The position numbers and the translations under genes were made by a program. A DNA stretch of 64,000 nt from positions 930,001 through 994,000 of the forward strand of contig JAPVLO010000181.1 in the NCBI GenBank assembly GCA_027257055.1, in the 5' to 3' direction. Of the stretch, positions 13,211 to 25,700 are shown piece after piece. This DNA comes from Cephalopachus bancanus (Eukaryota > Chordata > Mammalia > Primates > Tarsiidae). Every line of letters begins with the position of its first letter. Within the stretch, counting starts at the first letter, position 1. The notes under the pieces are model-generated. The model did no database searches and was not told where the DNA came from. It was given only the letters and a program-made list of their open reading frames with translations.

Positions 13211-13514
13211 GTGGCCCCGTCCCCATCGCATCCCTCACTCCAGCCCTGCACCCTCTGCAGGGCCTCGCCTGCCCTTGAAATGGCGTCTCCTTACTTGGGG
13301 CCTCGTGGCGCTTGCCACGCCCGGCGCGACCCCGGGGCTTCCACAGGCCGTTGCGTAGGAAAAGTCGAGGCCTACAAGGCGGGAGCGAGTCTCCAGGGCC
13401 TAGCGCTCCACTTGCTCCGACCAAACCCAGCAGACAAGCGACCGCCTCGCCCCCCTTGCGCTGGTTCTTGGTACTGCGGGCCCCGCGGTTTTGGCGGGAG
13501 CGCGCAGGCTCCAC

Positions 13515-13553
13515 TGCGCAGGCGCTGGGCGTTGTGGCCTTTGCGCATGCGCA
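13515..13553. promoter_or_regulatory. Two NRF1-type sites
   Basis: 'tgcgcatgcgca' at 13,542-13,553 is a perfect palindromic match to the NRF1 consensus YGCGCAYGCGCR. 'tgcgcaggcgct' at 13,515-13,526 is a weaker match with two deviations. Both lie 80-125 bp upstream of the RNF212 ATG. NRF1 is a known activator of TATA-less CpG promoters; binding here is inferred. Confidence 0.6.
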
Positions 13554-13635
13554 GAGCTGCTCTCCCGCCACCCCACGGGGCGGCGGGTCCCGCTCTGCTT
13601 AGGTCTTGCCGCGACGTCGCAGACGCCCACCCAGC

Positions 13636-13744
13636 ATGGCCAGCTGGGTGTTCTGCAATCGCTGCTTCCAGCCGCCTGGCAGGACGTCGGGCTTCAGCCT
13701 AACCAACTGTGGACATGTGTATTGCGATGCCTGCCTCAGCAAAG
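13636..13744 (+). CDS. RNF212: RNF212 exon 1 (first half of RING)
   Basis: Runs from the ATG to AAA G with donor 'gtcagg' (phase 1). It encodes 36 residues plus one base, including six of the eight zinc ligands (CNRC, CGH, CDAC). Confidence 0.92.
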
Positions 13745-16700
13745 GTCAGGGTGACCCAGAGCCCAGCCAAGACCCCTAACCATGGGGGAGGAGGGACGCG
13801 GAAGGGGCGTCCGTCCGCGGCTGTTGGGGAGACATGGAAGAGGGGCTGGGCGTCTACTCCACGAGGAATTGGGGTAGGCAGGGAAGGAGGGGGATGTGGG
13901 ATGCCTCGGGCACTGGGAGGGGAGGGCCACACGTGGTGCCTGTCCAGTCCGCGAGGGGCTGCATCTGGGCCTGTGGGTGGTGAAGGCCAGCAGGCGCCCA
14001 GCCCTACGGCAGACCTCGCACTAGTCCCCGTCTAGTCCCCGGCTAGGGACACTATGACAGCAGGCCAGGAAGGACTTTGAGAGGCAGCTGGAGGAGGAGG
14101 CAGTGCGTGAGGGGGCGGGGTAGGGGGAAACAGCAGCCGCAGGAGAGCCTCCTGGCGAACAGCAGGCCACAGCAGGTCTGCAAAGGACCCTGCCCTGTCC
14201 GTGGCACTGCAGAACCATGGGATCCAGCGGGTGGCCCCAGAGTCAGAAGTGTCTTCATTTTCCTCTCTTTGGAAAGTTTTGTTGAAGTAACGTTTATACA
14301 GAGAAAAAGGGCATAAATAAATGCAAATGGTGATAAATTTTTGCAAAGTGAACTTACTTCTGAAACCACCTCCCAGATGAAGAAACAGCACATCGCTGCC
14401 TCAGAAGCTTACACAAGAATGGTCACTATCCCGATGGAGGTCTGTCCATGCAGATGGCCTTACACGGACTTTAACATGAAGTAAATGGAATCATACAGAC
14501 ATACACACGGCACTGGCTTTCTGCATGTCATTTCTGTTATCCAGCGTTACGTTTGCAAAATTCACCTACGTATTTGTATATAACTGTGGTTCATCTATTT
14601 TCTTCCTTTTTTATTGAAAGTTGTTTATTTCTCTGATATAAGTAAGTTCACTGCAACATTAACCCCTTTTTTAGATCAACATAAATAACAACATGTACAC
14701 ATCTCAAATTTGGTAGGTCACAAAATGTAAGATGCCGTCATTTTTTGATGCAACAAGAAAATAAATAAAAATTTAACACTTTAATCCAATGTTATTGACA
14801 AATCAGTAGTGTCAACTTCACATATGAAGGACAGTACAGTCTGATTCAAATGTCCAATATGTCATGGTATTTGAGCTAAATATAATGAGAATATTAAATG
14901 TTTCCTTTTCAGTTAAAGGAATACAATACAATCACTCACTATCAAACTGCTATCATAACTCATTTACAACTGGGGTAAAGTGACCATTTGCTCCATGACA
15001 CATTACATGTATCACACTTCTGTCAAACTGAAACCTTATAAGATTTCATGTTTGTAAGCATACACACCAATCAAGGTGTCAGTTCTTCACAGTTTTTTTA
15101 AGAAAAATGTCTACATTTATTTTTATGGATGTCAAAATGTTACACCATCATTTGTTTAAAAAAAAGAGATGCACATTCATGCTGTGAAGTTATTAGGAAA
15201 ATACTTTTGCAAACCAACTATACAAATATTAAATACACTTCAAAGTACATGGGTTAGTTTTTGTTTGTTTATTTTACAGTGTTCTATAAAGATAAAGTGC
15301 AGAGAAATCCTAAGGGAAAAAACTACTCCCCATAACAATAGTTTAATTACAGCAGCTTTTGCATGGCAATACTTAGAGGAAGTTGGAGACTTTAGTTTCT
15401 TCAGGAAGAGAAGGATGGAAGAGGACATTTCGATTCAGAATTTTTTTTTTTTTTTTTGGTCATAAGTCTACTTTCTTCAGGAATGGTTGCTGATGCCAAA
15501 TCTCCATTAAATATATTTTTTGAACAGTGAACAGGTCTATCTGGGTCTTCTAGGGGATATCATTATAAGAGTCTTTATCTGAGTAGGTTCTTCGGTGTCA
15601 CTGGGAGAGTTGGTAAAGTGGTTCTTTTTTAGAGTGATTACCTCTCTCTGAACTGCAAGAACAAGGGTAGCTGACAGAATGCTTCATCATTTGAACAGGA
15701 GAAAGTGACACTGGAGAAACTAAGGGATCTAGATGGGGTAGTTGAAACATCTCAGGCTTAAACTTGGCATTGGCTATCTTTGCACATTCCTCGAGCATTG
15801 TGATGAATGTATTACATGTGACACTTAGCAGAGACAAGGCTTCATTTTTGTTCTCCATAGGAGATGCATGATTCTCATCATGCTAAACAAATTTCTGGAT
15901 CATATGAACTTACTGCATTAGGAGGTCACAGTAAAGGCGAATTTCAGACATTTGATTTTTAGAGATTCACTGGTTTCACTTCTTTTTCTTTTTTAGTCCT
16001 AGTATCAGTCAAACACGCATTGGAGCTTCCCAGCAAAATCAGCTACCTCTGCCTTTCAGCTGCATTCACCACCTTTATGTGGAAATGCTGCTTCCTGGAA
16101 TGATTAATTCCATTCTTGTGTTATCTGCTGAATAAACTTTAATTTCACAAACTGCCGTCTTTATACTTCCTTTGTTACCTTTGCAAACGTCATCCTGTGA
16201 ATCATAGTAGGATAGGATTCTATTATCTAAAACAAACTAACAAAGCTGCCAACCTATGAGATAGTTGGTCCGCTTGTACAGAACTCTCCTTGCTTCAGTA
16301 ACCCGTGCAGCATGTCCTCCTAACCTGGCACTGGAAGTGGTGAGGGAGAAGGTGCAGGGCCTGGGGCAGTGGCCTGAGCCCATGCATCACCAGAATGTGG
16401 CGGCCCTCAGAGGCTGGTACAGTTGGCGCTGCATGGAGCTTGGGAGCTACAAAGTGCAGACTCAGACATCCCCCAGGGGAGCCATGTGACAGCACCAATT
16501 TCCCACTGGCATGCTTTCATGGCCTGGCTTCTCCCTCCTTCTTGCCCTTGTCCACCTTCCTTGGTTCATCCATTTTCATTGCTGTGTGGTATTCCATTGC
16601 ATGGATAGACCCTAACTTACCAGTTCTATTGTTGATGGGTATTTGAGTCATTTCCAGATTTGTCTGTGATCGATAGTACTACTGCAAACATTCCTGCTCA

Positions 16701-19700
16701 TGTCTATGGGTGAGCCTAGGTACACATTTCTGTTGGGTATATAACTAGAGGTGGAGTTGCTGAATTTTAGAAGTATATTTAAAGAGAAAAGTCTGGTGTC
16801 TGAAATGTCTATTGGAGGGAGATAGAAAATGTGGGAGAGACTGCATCGAACACATGAGAGGTGATGGGGACAGGTTGGGCTGTGTGATGGGGAGCAGTGA
16901 TGGGTTTGGGAAAGGTTAGATAGATTCAGCAGACTTGAGTCAAGAAAGCAAGCTAGGGAACTGGTAGTTTTCACTGTTGGCAGAACACTGGAGTGGAATC
17001 CAGCAGAATGGAGTGGGAGGTTTGCAAGCTTATGTTTGGACACCTTGTGTTCTGTGAGAGCTGTCTGGGGGGTGATGAGGCAGTTGCTTTGTGTGTCTCG
17101 AAGTCAAGACAGCCAGGAATACATTTGGGGAGCCATTAATGTGGAATAATAAACCAAGATACTGGAGTGTTGCGAGTCCCCAAAGGTAGAAGAAACTAGA
17201 AAACAGTATCACCTTGGAGAGAGCTTTTTTTTTGAAGGAGGTAAATGAAAATAGAAGGATGTTGGTGGTAAAACAGAAAGTAGAGGTATTGATGAGCTAG
17301 ACATCCCAGCTAAGCCAAAGAATTGATATTTGAAATTATTCACTGGCTTACTGAGGCAGTCACGTGTGACTCAAAGTAATGTTATGATATCGATAATGTC
17401 AGGGATTATGGAGATACATGTGCATTTATGGTGTTGGGAAGTGTGAAGACAAGCCTCAAAGTGTGATAGTTTTTTGTAGATGAGCAACACCCAGTGTTAG
17501 CAGATGACTGGATAAGGGCCTGGGGTAGGGTTAGCTTTTCAGGTACTTATAGCTCTTAAAGCCTGAGGCCATCACAGGTTCCAATAGCCTGAGTTCATTC
17601 CTCCAAAATGCCACATATGCTGCATGTTGGAACCACACCAAATGCAGGAACACAGTTATTTAAATGGTGAAAAGTGATGGAGTCTCTGGGAAAAGTCTTG
17701 ACTGTGACTCTGTAGCTGTCTAGTGGTCCATTACTCAGAGATAAGCCCTCATTAAGTTCTTTTCTTTTTTGAATTGGAGTGTCACTCAGTCGCCCAGACT
17801 GGAGTGCAGTGGCCACTCCTGGCCACCGCAGCCTCGACCTGCTGGGCTCCGGCGACCCTACCACCTGAGCCTTCCAAGTAGCTGGAACTACAGGCGCGCA
17901 CTACCACGCCCGGGTAATTTTTTAAAATTTATTGTAGAGATGAGGTCTCGCCAAGTTGCCCAGGTAGGTCTTGAACCTGCGGGCTCAGGCAATTCACTCG
18001 CCTCGGCCTCCCAGCGTGGGATTACAGGCTGAGCCACCGAGCCCGGCCCCCTCATTAAGTTCTTTTTTAAAATTTTTATTTATTTATTTTTAATTAATCA
18101 ATATTTTTTATTATGGTTTTGTGGGGTACAGTTAAGGGTTAGGTGTACAATTACGTTTCATTCAGGCACCCTGTTGATAAGAGGTGTTTTCCCATCCCCA
18201 GACAGATATTTGCTACTGTTAATCCCATCCCCCTCCCCCCCATAGTTTCCTAGTACCGTCAGTCATTTTCTTATAGTATTACATTGGATGTTCAAAGTCC
18301 ATTATATGAGTGAGAACATGTGTTACTCGGATCTTTGTTTCTGTGAGAGGTCACTCAGTATTATAGACTCTAGTTCCATCCAGGTTGCTGCGAAATTCAT
18401 GATTTTGTTCTTTTCTATGGCTGCGTAGTATTCCATCGTGTATATGTACCACATTTTTTTAATCCAGTCCTCTTTTGATGGACAGCATGGTTGTTTCCAG
18501 GTTTTTGCTATTGTGAACAACGCTGTGATAAACATACGTGTGCAGGTATCTTTTTTATAGAGTGATTTGTGTTCTTCAAGGTATATTCCCAGTAGGGGGA
18601 TTGCAGGGTCATATGGAAGGTCAATTTTTAGAGCTTTTAGGAATTGCCACACTGCTTTCCACAGAGGTTGCACTAGTTTACACTCCCACCAACAGTGTAG
18701 AAGTGTTCCCTTTTCACCACACCCTCTCCAGCAGCTGTTATTTTTTGAGTTGTTGATAATTGTCATTCTGACTGGAGTTAGGTGGTATCTCAGTGTGGTT
18801 TCCTTAGAGAAGAAGGAAATACTCTCATGGAAATCGGAACTGGCATCCAATTCCTGTTCAAAACCCGAAACCCACAGGTCATAAGAGAGAAGATAGACAA
18901 ATGGGACCTTATTAAACTGACATGCTTCTGCAAAGCCAAAGAAACCATCAAGAGAGCAGGGAGACAGCCTACAGACTGGGAAAAAGTATTTGCCAACTCT
19001 AGGTCTGACAAAGGCTTAACATCCTGGATCTGCAAGGAACTGAAACGTACTGAAAAGAAGAAAACAAACAACCCCATTATGAAATGGGCAAAAGATATGA
19101 ACAGACACTTCACAAAAGAAGACATCCGAGCAGCCAACAAACACATGAAGAAATGCTCAACCTCACTAATCATCAGGGAGATGCAAATCATTAAGTTCTA
19201 ATGTGTACCTTCCAGACTTTTTCCTATAGGTACAGATTTTTGAAACAAAAAATGATATAGAATGTTTACCTTTTAGTAATCTGCTTGTATTTCTTATTAA
19301 GACGTGGACCTCTAGCCGGGCTCAGTGGCTCAGCCTGTAATCCCATACCTTTGGGAGGCTGAGTTGAGTGGATTGCCTGAGCCTGTGGGTTCGAAACCCG
19401 CCTGGGCAGTGAGACCTCATCTCTACAATAAATCAAAAAATCAGCCGGGCGTGGTAGCGCATGCCTGTAGTTCCGGCTACTTGGAAGGCTGAAGTGGAAG
19501 GATCGCCGGAGCTTCCACGCCAGAGCCCAGCAGGTCGAGGCTGCGGTGGCCAGGAGCGGCCACTGCACTCCAGTCTGGGCGACAGAGTGAGACTGTAACT
19601 CAAAAAAAAAAAAAAAAAAGGCACAGACCTCTTTCCATGTTATAATAAGCCTGCATCATCATTTTTTTTTTTTTTTTTTGAGTTGGAGTCTCACTCTGTC

Positions 19701-22700
19701 GCCCAGACTGGAGTGCAGTGGCCGCTCCTGGCCAACGCAGCCTCGACCTGCTGGGCTCCGGTAATCCTTCCGCTTCAGCCTTCCAAGTAGCCGGAACTAC
19801 AGGCATGCGCTACCACGCACCGCTGATTTTTTGATTTATTTATTGTAGAGATGAGGTCTCACTGCCAGGGGTCTCGAACCGCGGGCTCAGGCAATCCACT
19901 CAACTCAGCTTCCCAAAGGCGCCGGATTACAGGCTGAGCCACTGAGCCCGGCTCATCATCATTTTAAGACTGTATAATACATCTTTCAGTTATTGTACCA
20001 TAATTTGATTCCCTACTAAAAGGAATCAAAAGATATTTATATCTTCTGATATTTTGCTATTAAACACCACTTGTTCACTTATGTTTTCCCTTTGAATGTG
20101 TTCCTAAGGGTGGAATGTCTAAAACTAACCAAAGTGCTCTCTGGAAAGAATATGTCCATTTATATTCCATAATTCAACATGTGAGCACCTGTTGTCCTCC
20201 CACCTTTTGCATCTTTTATTAATGACCTTGATTTTCATTTCATATATTATTGGCTATTTTCACTTTTGCTGATTGCTCATTTGGGTCCCCTCATAGCCTA
20301 TTATTGTAAAGTTTCTTTTAATTGACTTCTAAGCACTATTTATATATCAAGTATCAACCTCTTTGTCTATCAGTTAGCTTCAGGTGATTTGCTCTCTGTC
20401 GTGTCTCTTTTTTTTTTTGAGTTGGAGTCTCACTCTGTCGCCCAGACCGGAGTGCAGTGGCCACTCCCGGCCACCGCAGCCTCGACCTGCTGGGCTCCGG
20501 CGATCCTTCCGCCTCAGCCTTCCAAGTAGCCAGAACTACAGGCATGTGCTACCACGCCCAGCTGATTTTTTTGATTTATTGTAGAGATGAGGTCTCGTCG
20601 CCCAGGCGGGTCTTGAACCCGCAGGCTCAGGCAATCCACTCACCTCAGCCTCCCAAAGGCGCGGGATTATAGTCTGTCATGTCTCTTAATCCTCCTCCCC
20701 CAGAAAAACTTTTATTTTTTTATGAGTTGGCTCTGTTAATCTTTTACTTCACAGCTTCTGGCTGTGATGGTGCAAAGGAGGAATTCCCTTGCTCCAGAAT
20801 TTGCAGTTAAAGAGATGGAAGGGCGCAAACATACTGTCATTGGTGAATGTTATTAGGATGCAGACAACTTGAACATGTTTGTAAGAAGAGAGGAAAGGAG
20901 ACAATTCTGGAGGCTGTTAGAAGGGGATCACTCATTCCACACCAGGACACCATTCTGTGTGCTAGGTGCTGTGGACACAGAGATGAGTGTGAACACATGG
21001 ATGAAGGAGTGGAAACTGAGATGAGTGTGAACACAGATGACAGTGGATATTGAGATAAGTGTGAACACACAGATGAAGGAGTAGAAACAGGGATGAGTGA
21101 ACACACGATGACAGAGTGGAAATTGAGATGAGTTTGAGCACGCAGAGGAAGGAGTGAACCTTGAGATGAATGTGACCACAGAGATGAAGGAGTGGACCTT
21201 GAGATGAATGTGAGAACAACAGATGAAGGTGTAGACTCTGAACACACAGGTGAAGGAGTGGGCCCTGAGATGAGTGTGAACACACAAAGATGTAAATCCT
21301 AGATGAGTGAGAGTACGCAGATTGGGCTTCGGCTTGGACTGGAGGAGACACCCCTCTAAGACAGAAAGGAAGGAGGCAGAGTGAATTGGGTTGTTCTGTG
21401 GTAGGTGAGTCTGGGAGGAGAGGGCAGAAAAATTGAGGTAGGTTATGAGAAGGGACTTCCTTTTTCTTAGTAGATTATATGAGGAGGCTGGCCTGAATAC
21501 CCATGGAGGATGGGGGAGGGGGTGGAAATACCCAAGAAAAGCAGAAAGATTGCCCAGCAGTGTTACTGATGCAGCCATGTTGGAATACACGAGTCTGTGA
21601 ATTCACCTCTCAGTGAAAGAACTTTTTCCCAGCTGTTAGCTGCATCAGACTAGAAGAGGGGGAGAAAGATAGCCATTGAACTTGTTCAGGTTTGGCTTGT
21701 GCTCCAGGACAAGGACCTGTGGAGGCTGCACTAGTGACTGGTCAGCCCTGGTCTCCAAGTTGACTAGTAAAGAGACCAAGTTCAAGGGTGTCAGGAAATG
21801 CCTGGTCTGGGATGAGAGGTCTCCCTGATGCCAGAGGGAGCAGGAAGGGTAGGAAGAAGTTCCAAATTCTTCTGATGATACTATGGATGCTGTGGAGGCC
21901 TAGGGCATGGTTGTGGCCTAGGGCATGGCTGTGACAGAAGGTGATAATGTGGGCACAGGGACCTCAGCAGGAAGAGCAGGTAAGGAACTGCAAGGTTGTT
22001 GTTCATGGCCAGGCACGTGGAGGTCCAGGTTTTCCAGGGAGATGATTAGAAGTTCATGGAGAGGAAAACAGTGAAATAGGTGTTAAAATCACTCTGGATC
22101 TAGGGCCAAAACCTTGGAGATTGGGCAGGTGAAATAGCTGGATGCTAGCAAGTAGGACATATTAACCTTTCATTCATAGGCCCTAGCACCTGCTTATGGG
22201 TAGCAGGAGCTCAATAAAATGCATATCTATTGAGTGGAGGAGTGGTCTGTCCTGGACGTTGAGTTGTAGAGTTGAGCCTAAGAGGACAGAACAGAGCTAA
22301 TTTTATCTTTTGAGGGGATGGAAGAGCTCTTGTCATTTTGAGTAGTTTGAAATTTTAGGTTATGATAGCACTATAAAACCTAATTGTAAGAAATTTCTGG
22401 GACAGATTTAACCAAAATATTGTTGATCTTTATGGTTACTATTTTGGGGACATATTTGCAAAGCAGGGAGAAGAAGAATGTGAGTTGTATAAATCATTCC
22501 AACTGTATTCATACCCATGGCCTCAGCCCCTGTCTGAACAGGAAAACATATAATCCTGTATAGTTCTTGAAGAAACATTGTAATTTAAAGTCTGCATTAA
22601 AAATAAATAAAAAGTGCAACCCCTTCGGGTCCCCTCCCACTGTGGGAGCTTTTCTAGCCTCTCAATAAATCCTGCTTTCTAAAAAACAAGTAAATAAATA

Positions 22701-25700
22701 AATAAAATTTTAAAGTCTGCATTTATACATATTTAAAAGCACTAGTCCTTATAATATAATAAAATCTGTTTTTATTTTATAGGTAAAAAGGATGAATGCT
22801 TGATTTGTAAAGTTCCTTGTCGTACAGTTTTGCTTTCAAAACATGTAAGTTGAAATCTGTAGTATTTGAATATTAATCACAGTATTTCTTTTTAAATTTG
22901 AGATTTAATTTAATTTTTAGCCATTTGTAGTATCTAAAAATTTCATTCATTTTGACTAGCTTAATTAGATCTTATAAGTTTTCTGGATGATCAGAATTTC
23001 TAAAACCACAACACAGCTTTCTTTCTTAGCCACAGATTGACCTTATTCATATTTGTTGAATTGTGCTGTGCTCCTGGAAATGAAATTGGGTTAAGTAGAT
23101 TTTTTTTTTCAGCAGAATGCAAACTCCTTAAGAGGGTAATATAGTTTGGTTTTTCAAAGGGGTCATGTATAATTAAGAGGGTTGTACATGAAGCAAGTTT
23201 AAAATCAATTACTGCTGCAGTAGGCTTAAAACAATGTCTTTTGTTCTATCTATAAAATACATCAGTTCAACTTGTTATTAGTATAAACTTAGTTGCAAGT
23301 GAATGTTCTCTACCTATTCTATACCTGATTTCCAAAATGTGCATTTGGTCTGATGTTTTGAAATATCATAATTGTTTTTCTGATTAATACATAATACAGA
23401 GCTGTACAAAATTCAAACAGTACAGAAAATCATATTAGCAAACCCCAAATTCTGTTTCCCAAAGATGACAGTTACCAGGTGTTTGGTACTTGCTGTGTGT
23501 GTGTGTGTTACTGTGATTTATCTTTCTACAAAATTTATGTTTTCTCAGCTGACATTATATTTTGGGCACAGTTACATTCTTTTAAAATGCTTGTATATGG
23601 AGGGGAACACAACATTAATAAGGGTACCTGATCTCTGACTGGGCAGAGTGGGGACTAAGGAGAGGCCCAAACTTTACCTGTATGATGACCATTTGCATAC
23701 CTAATCCTGAATTGTACCCCACATCTTTAAATAAAATAAAATAAAATGACTGTATAATATTTCAGTATTTTCCTATTGGTGAGCCTCTGGGGTTTTTTCA
23801 GTTTTTCACTATTTCAAACAGACTTTCAATGAACATTTTTCACTAATCTCGCCACACCTATAACAATATTTCTGCAGCATAGATTCCTAAAGTTAAAAAG
23901 TAAGAGCAAAAGATTTAGATGTTTAAGTTTTTAATATAAACACTTTCTTTTCCTCCAAATATGTAGCAATTTAAACTCTCATGACGGTGCCAGTTTCTGC
24001 TCCCTGTACAGCTCCGGCATGCTAAACCCTGTCACATGGTCAGGCTTGACATTGGCAGGAAGAACCCTCAAACCCTTCTCTAACTTCTTGGGTTGAATGT
24101 TTAGGTCATGTATGTTCCTTCTTGTTTCCTAATAAATACATTTAAGACCATTTCCTTCTGTGCAACGCTGTTCTGTATAACACTTTGAGTGCTGCTTTTC
24201 TGTGTCATTTCTAAACGCTAATCTTTTTATTGTTTAGCTCAAAAATTATTTGAAAGAATATCTTTAATTTCAAAGTATTTAGATTTTAGCTCCACTGTCA
24301 TTTTTACTGTTAATTTTTAGTTTTATGGCATTGCGACCAGAGAATATGACTGTTTGGTTTCTTTTTTAATTATCAAGATTTTAATGGTGGTTTAATATAT
24401 GGTAATTGTTAATTTTTGATGGATGTTTGGAAAAATATATATTCTTTTGTTCTCTGTGTATGAGCGTGTGAGTAAAGTTGTTTCAAATGTTGAAGTTGTC
24501 CCTACTCGTCTTTCTTTCCTATCATGTTCTAAACCATCAGCAGATTGTGTGGTCTCCTCCCTCAGCAGCCTCTTCCGAATCCATGTCTTCCTCTCCCTGT
24601 TGCTCTAGCACCCACCAGAGCTGCTGGTTCTTCCTCCCTTCCCTCTGTCTTCCTAGAATCTGTTCTCCACCCTGCAGCCAGAGAAATCTGATTAGACGTA
24701 TCTCAGCTTTCCAGGAGTAAACCCCAAAGTACTCTTGCAATCATAGACTCTGTGACCTGGCCTCTGTCCCCAGGCAGCGACCCTGGCCTGCTGCTACTCT
24801 AGGAGCCAGGTGCTTCTACCTCGGTGCCTGGCTCTTCCTCTTCCCTCTTAATGAAGTATTCTCTCAGAGGGCTTCAGGCTGTGTCCCCCACATCCGTCAG
24901 GTCTCTGAAGAATGTCATCTCTCATCAGAAGACTGTCCCTGACTGCTCTCTGTAGTGGGGGCTTCTTTGACTTGAACCTGTAGTAGAAAGTGGAAATGCA
25001 CACACTTTGTATTATGCCACAGTATGTGCACTTGCATGTGGGCACATATGTGTGTGTATGCACGTCTGTGAAATAAGCTTCACAAAACAATGTTTATCTT
25101 CACTAAACAGGGTCCTCTGATGATTTCTGTTCTAATCTGTCTTCTTTCTTTAAAACGAAGTAACATTGTAAGCTGATATACCCTGACCTGTGATGTGATA
25201 GACACTATTATATGAAGGTGCCCCTTTGATACTCTGTCCCTTGACCTACTTTATTCTGCTTCACTGTGTCACCATCTGAGATATGTTATATTTGTGTTAC
25301 CACCTGAGATATATTTGGGTGGTGATTTGTTTGTCACTAAAATGGGCTGTTGCTGTTGCTCACAATAGGGCACTGCCATATGGGTCAGGTGGGGGATGGC
25401 AAAGGGTCAGGACAGACTGCAGACAGTGCCTACAGAAAGGAAGCCTCTGGCCAGTGTAGGACAGAGCAGAGGGTGTGCCAGCCATTACATTTCCTCCCTG
25501 AGGAGGAAGAGTTGGAGTTCAAATTGGCAGGTTTCACACGGAGATACAAAGGAATGGCTATAGTAAGAAGGTGAAGGACAAGGATCCCCACAGGATTGGA
25601 CAGGCCAATTACTTTTGGACTCCAAGTGGTAAGAGAGAAGTCTCGAGTGATGAAGAAAGGCCTCAATTCACTTGGCGGGACACCCAGTGAGCAGAACCAG

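Larger units (their letters stand above)
13230..13830. promoter_or_regulatory. CpG island and RNF212 promoter region
   Basis: A sharp rise in G+C and CpG (for example 'cacgcccggcgcgaccccgg' near 13,315 and 'gggcggcgggtcccgc' near 13,578) surrounds the RNF212 start codon. No TATA box is seen at a sensible distance, consistent with a TATA-less CpG promoter with dispersed initiation. The transcription start was not determined. Confidence 0.7.

Noticed and set aside
12690..13571. 293-codon open frame on the minus strand upstream of RNF212
   Set aside because: It lies in the GC-rich ~80-bp minisatellite and CpG island, overlaps long frames on the other strand, has low-complexity composition and no recognisable domain.
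18323..18850. 175-codon minus frame
   Set aside because: This is the L1 ORF2 C-terminus, not a cellular gene.
20928..21590. 220-codon minus frame and overlapping frames
   Set aside because: They are produced by the ~36-40-bp minisatellite; no domain, and the sequence is repetitive in all frames.
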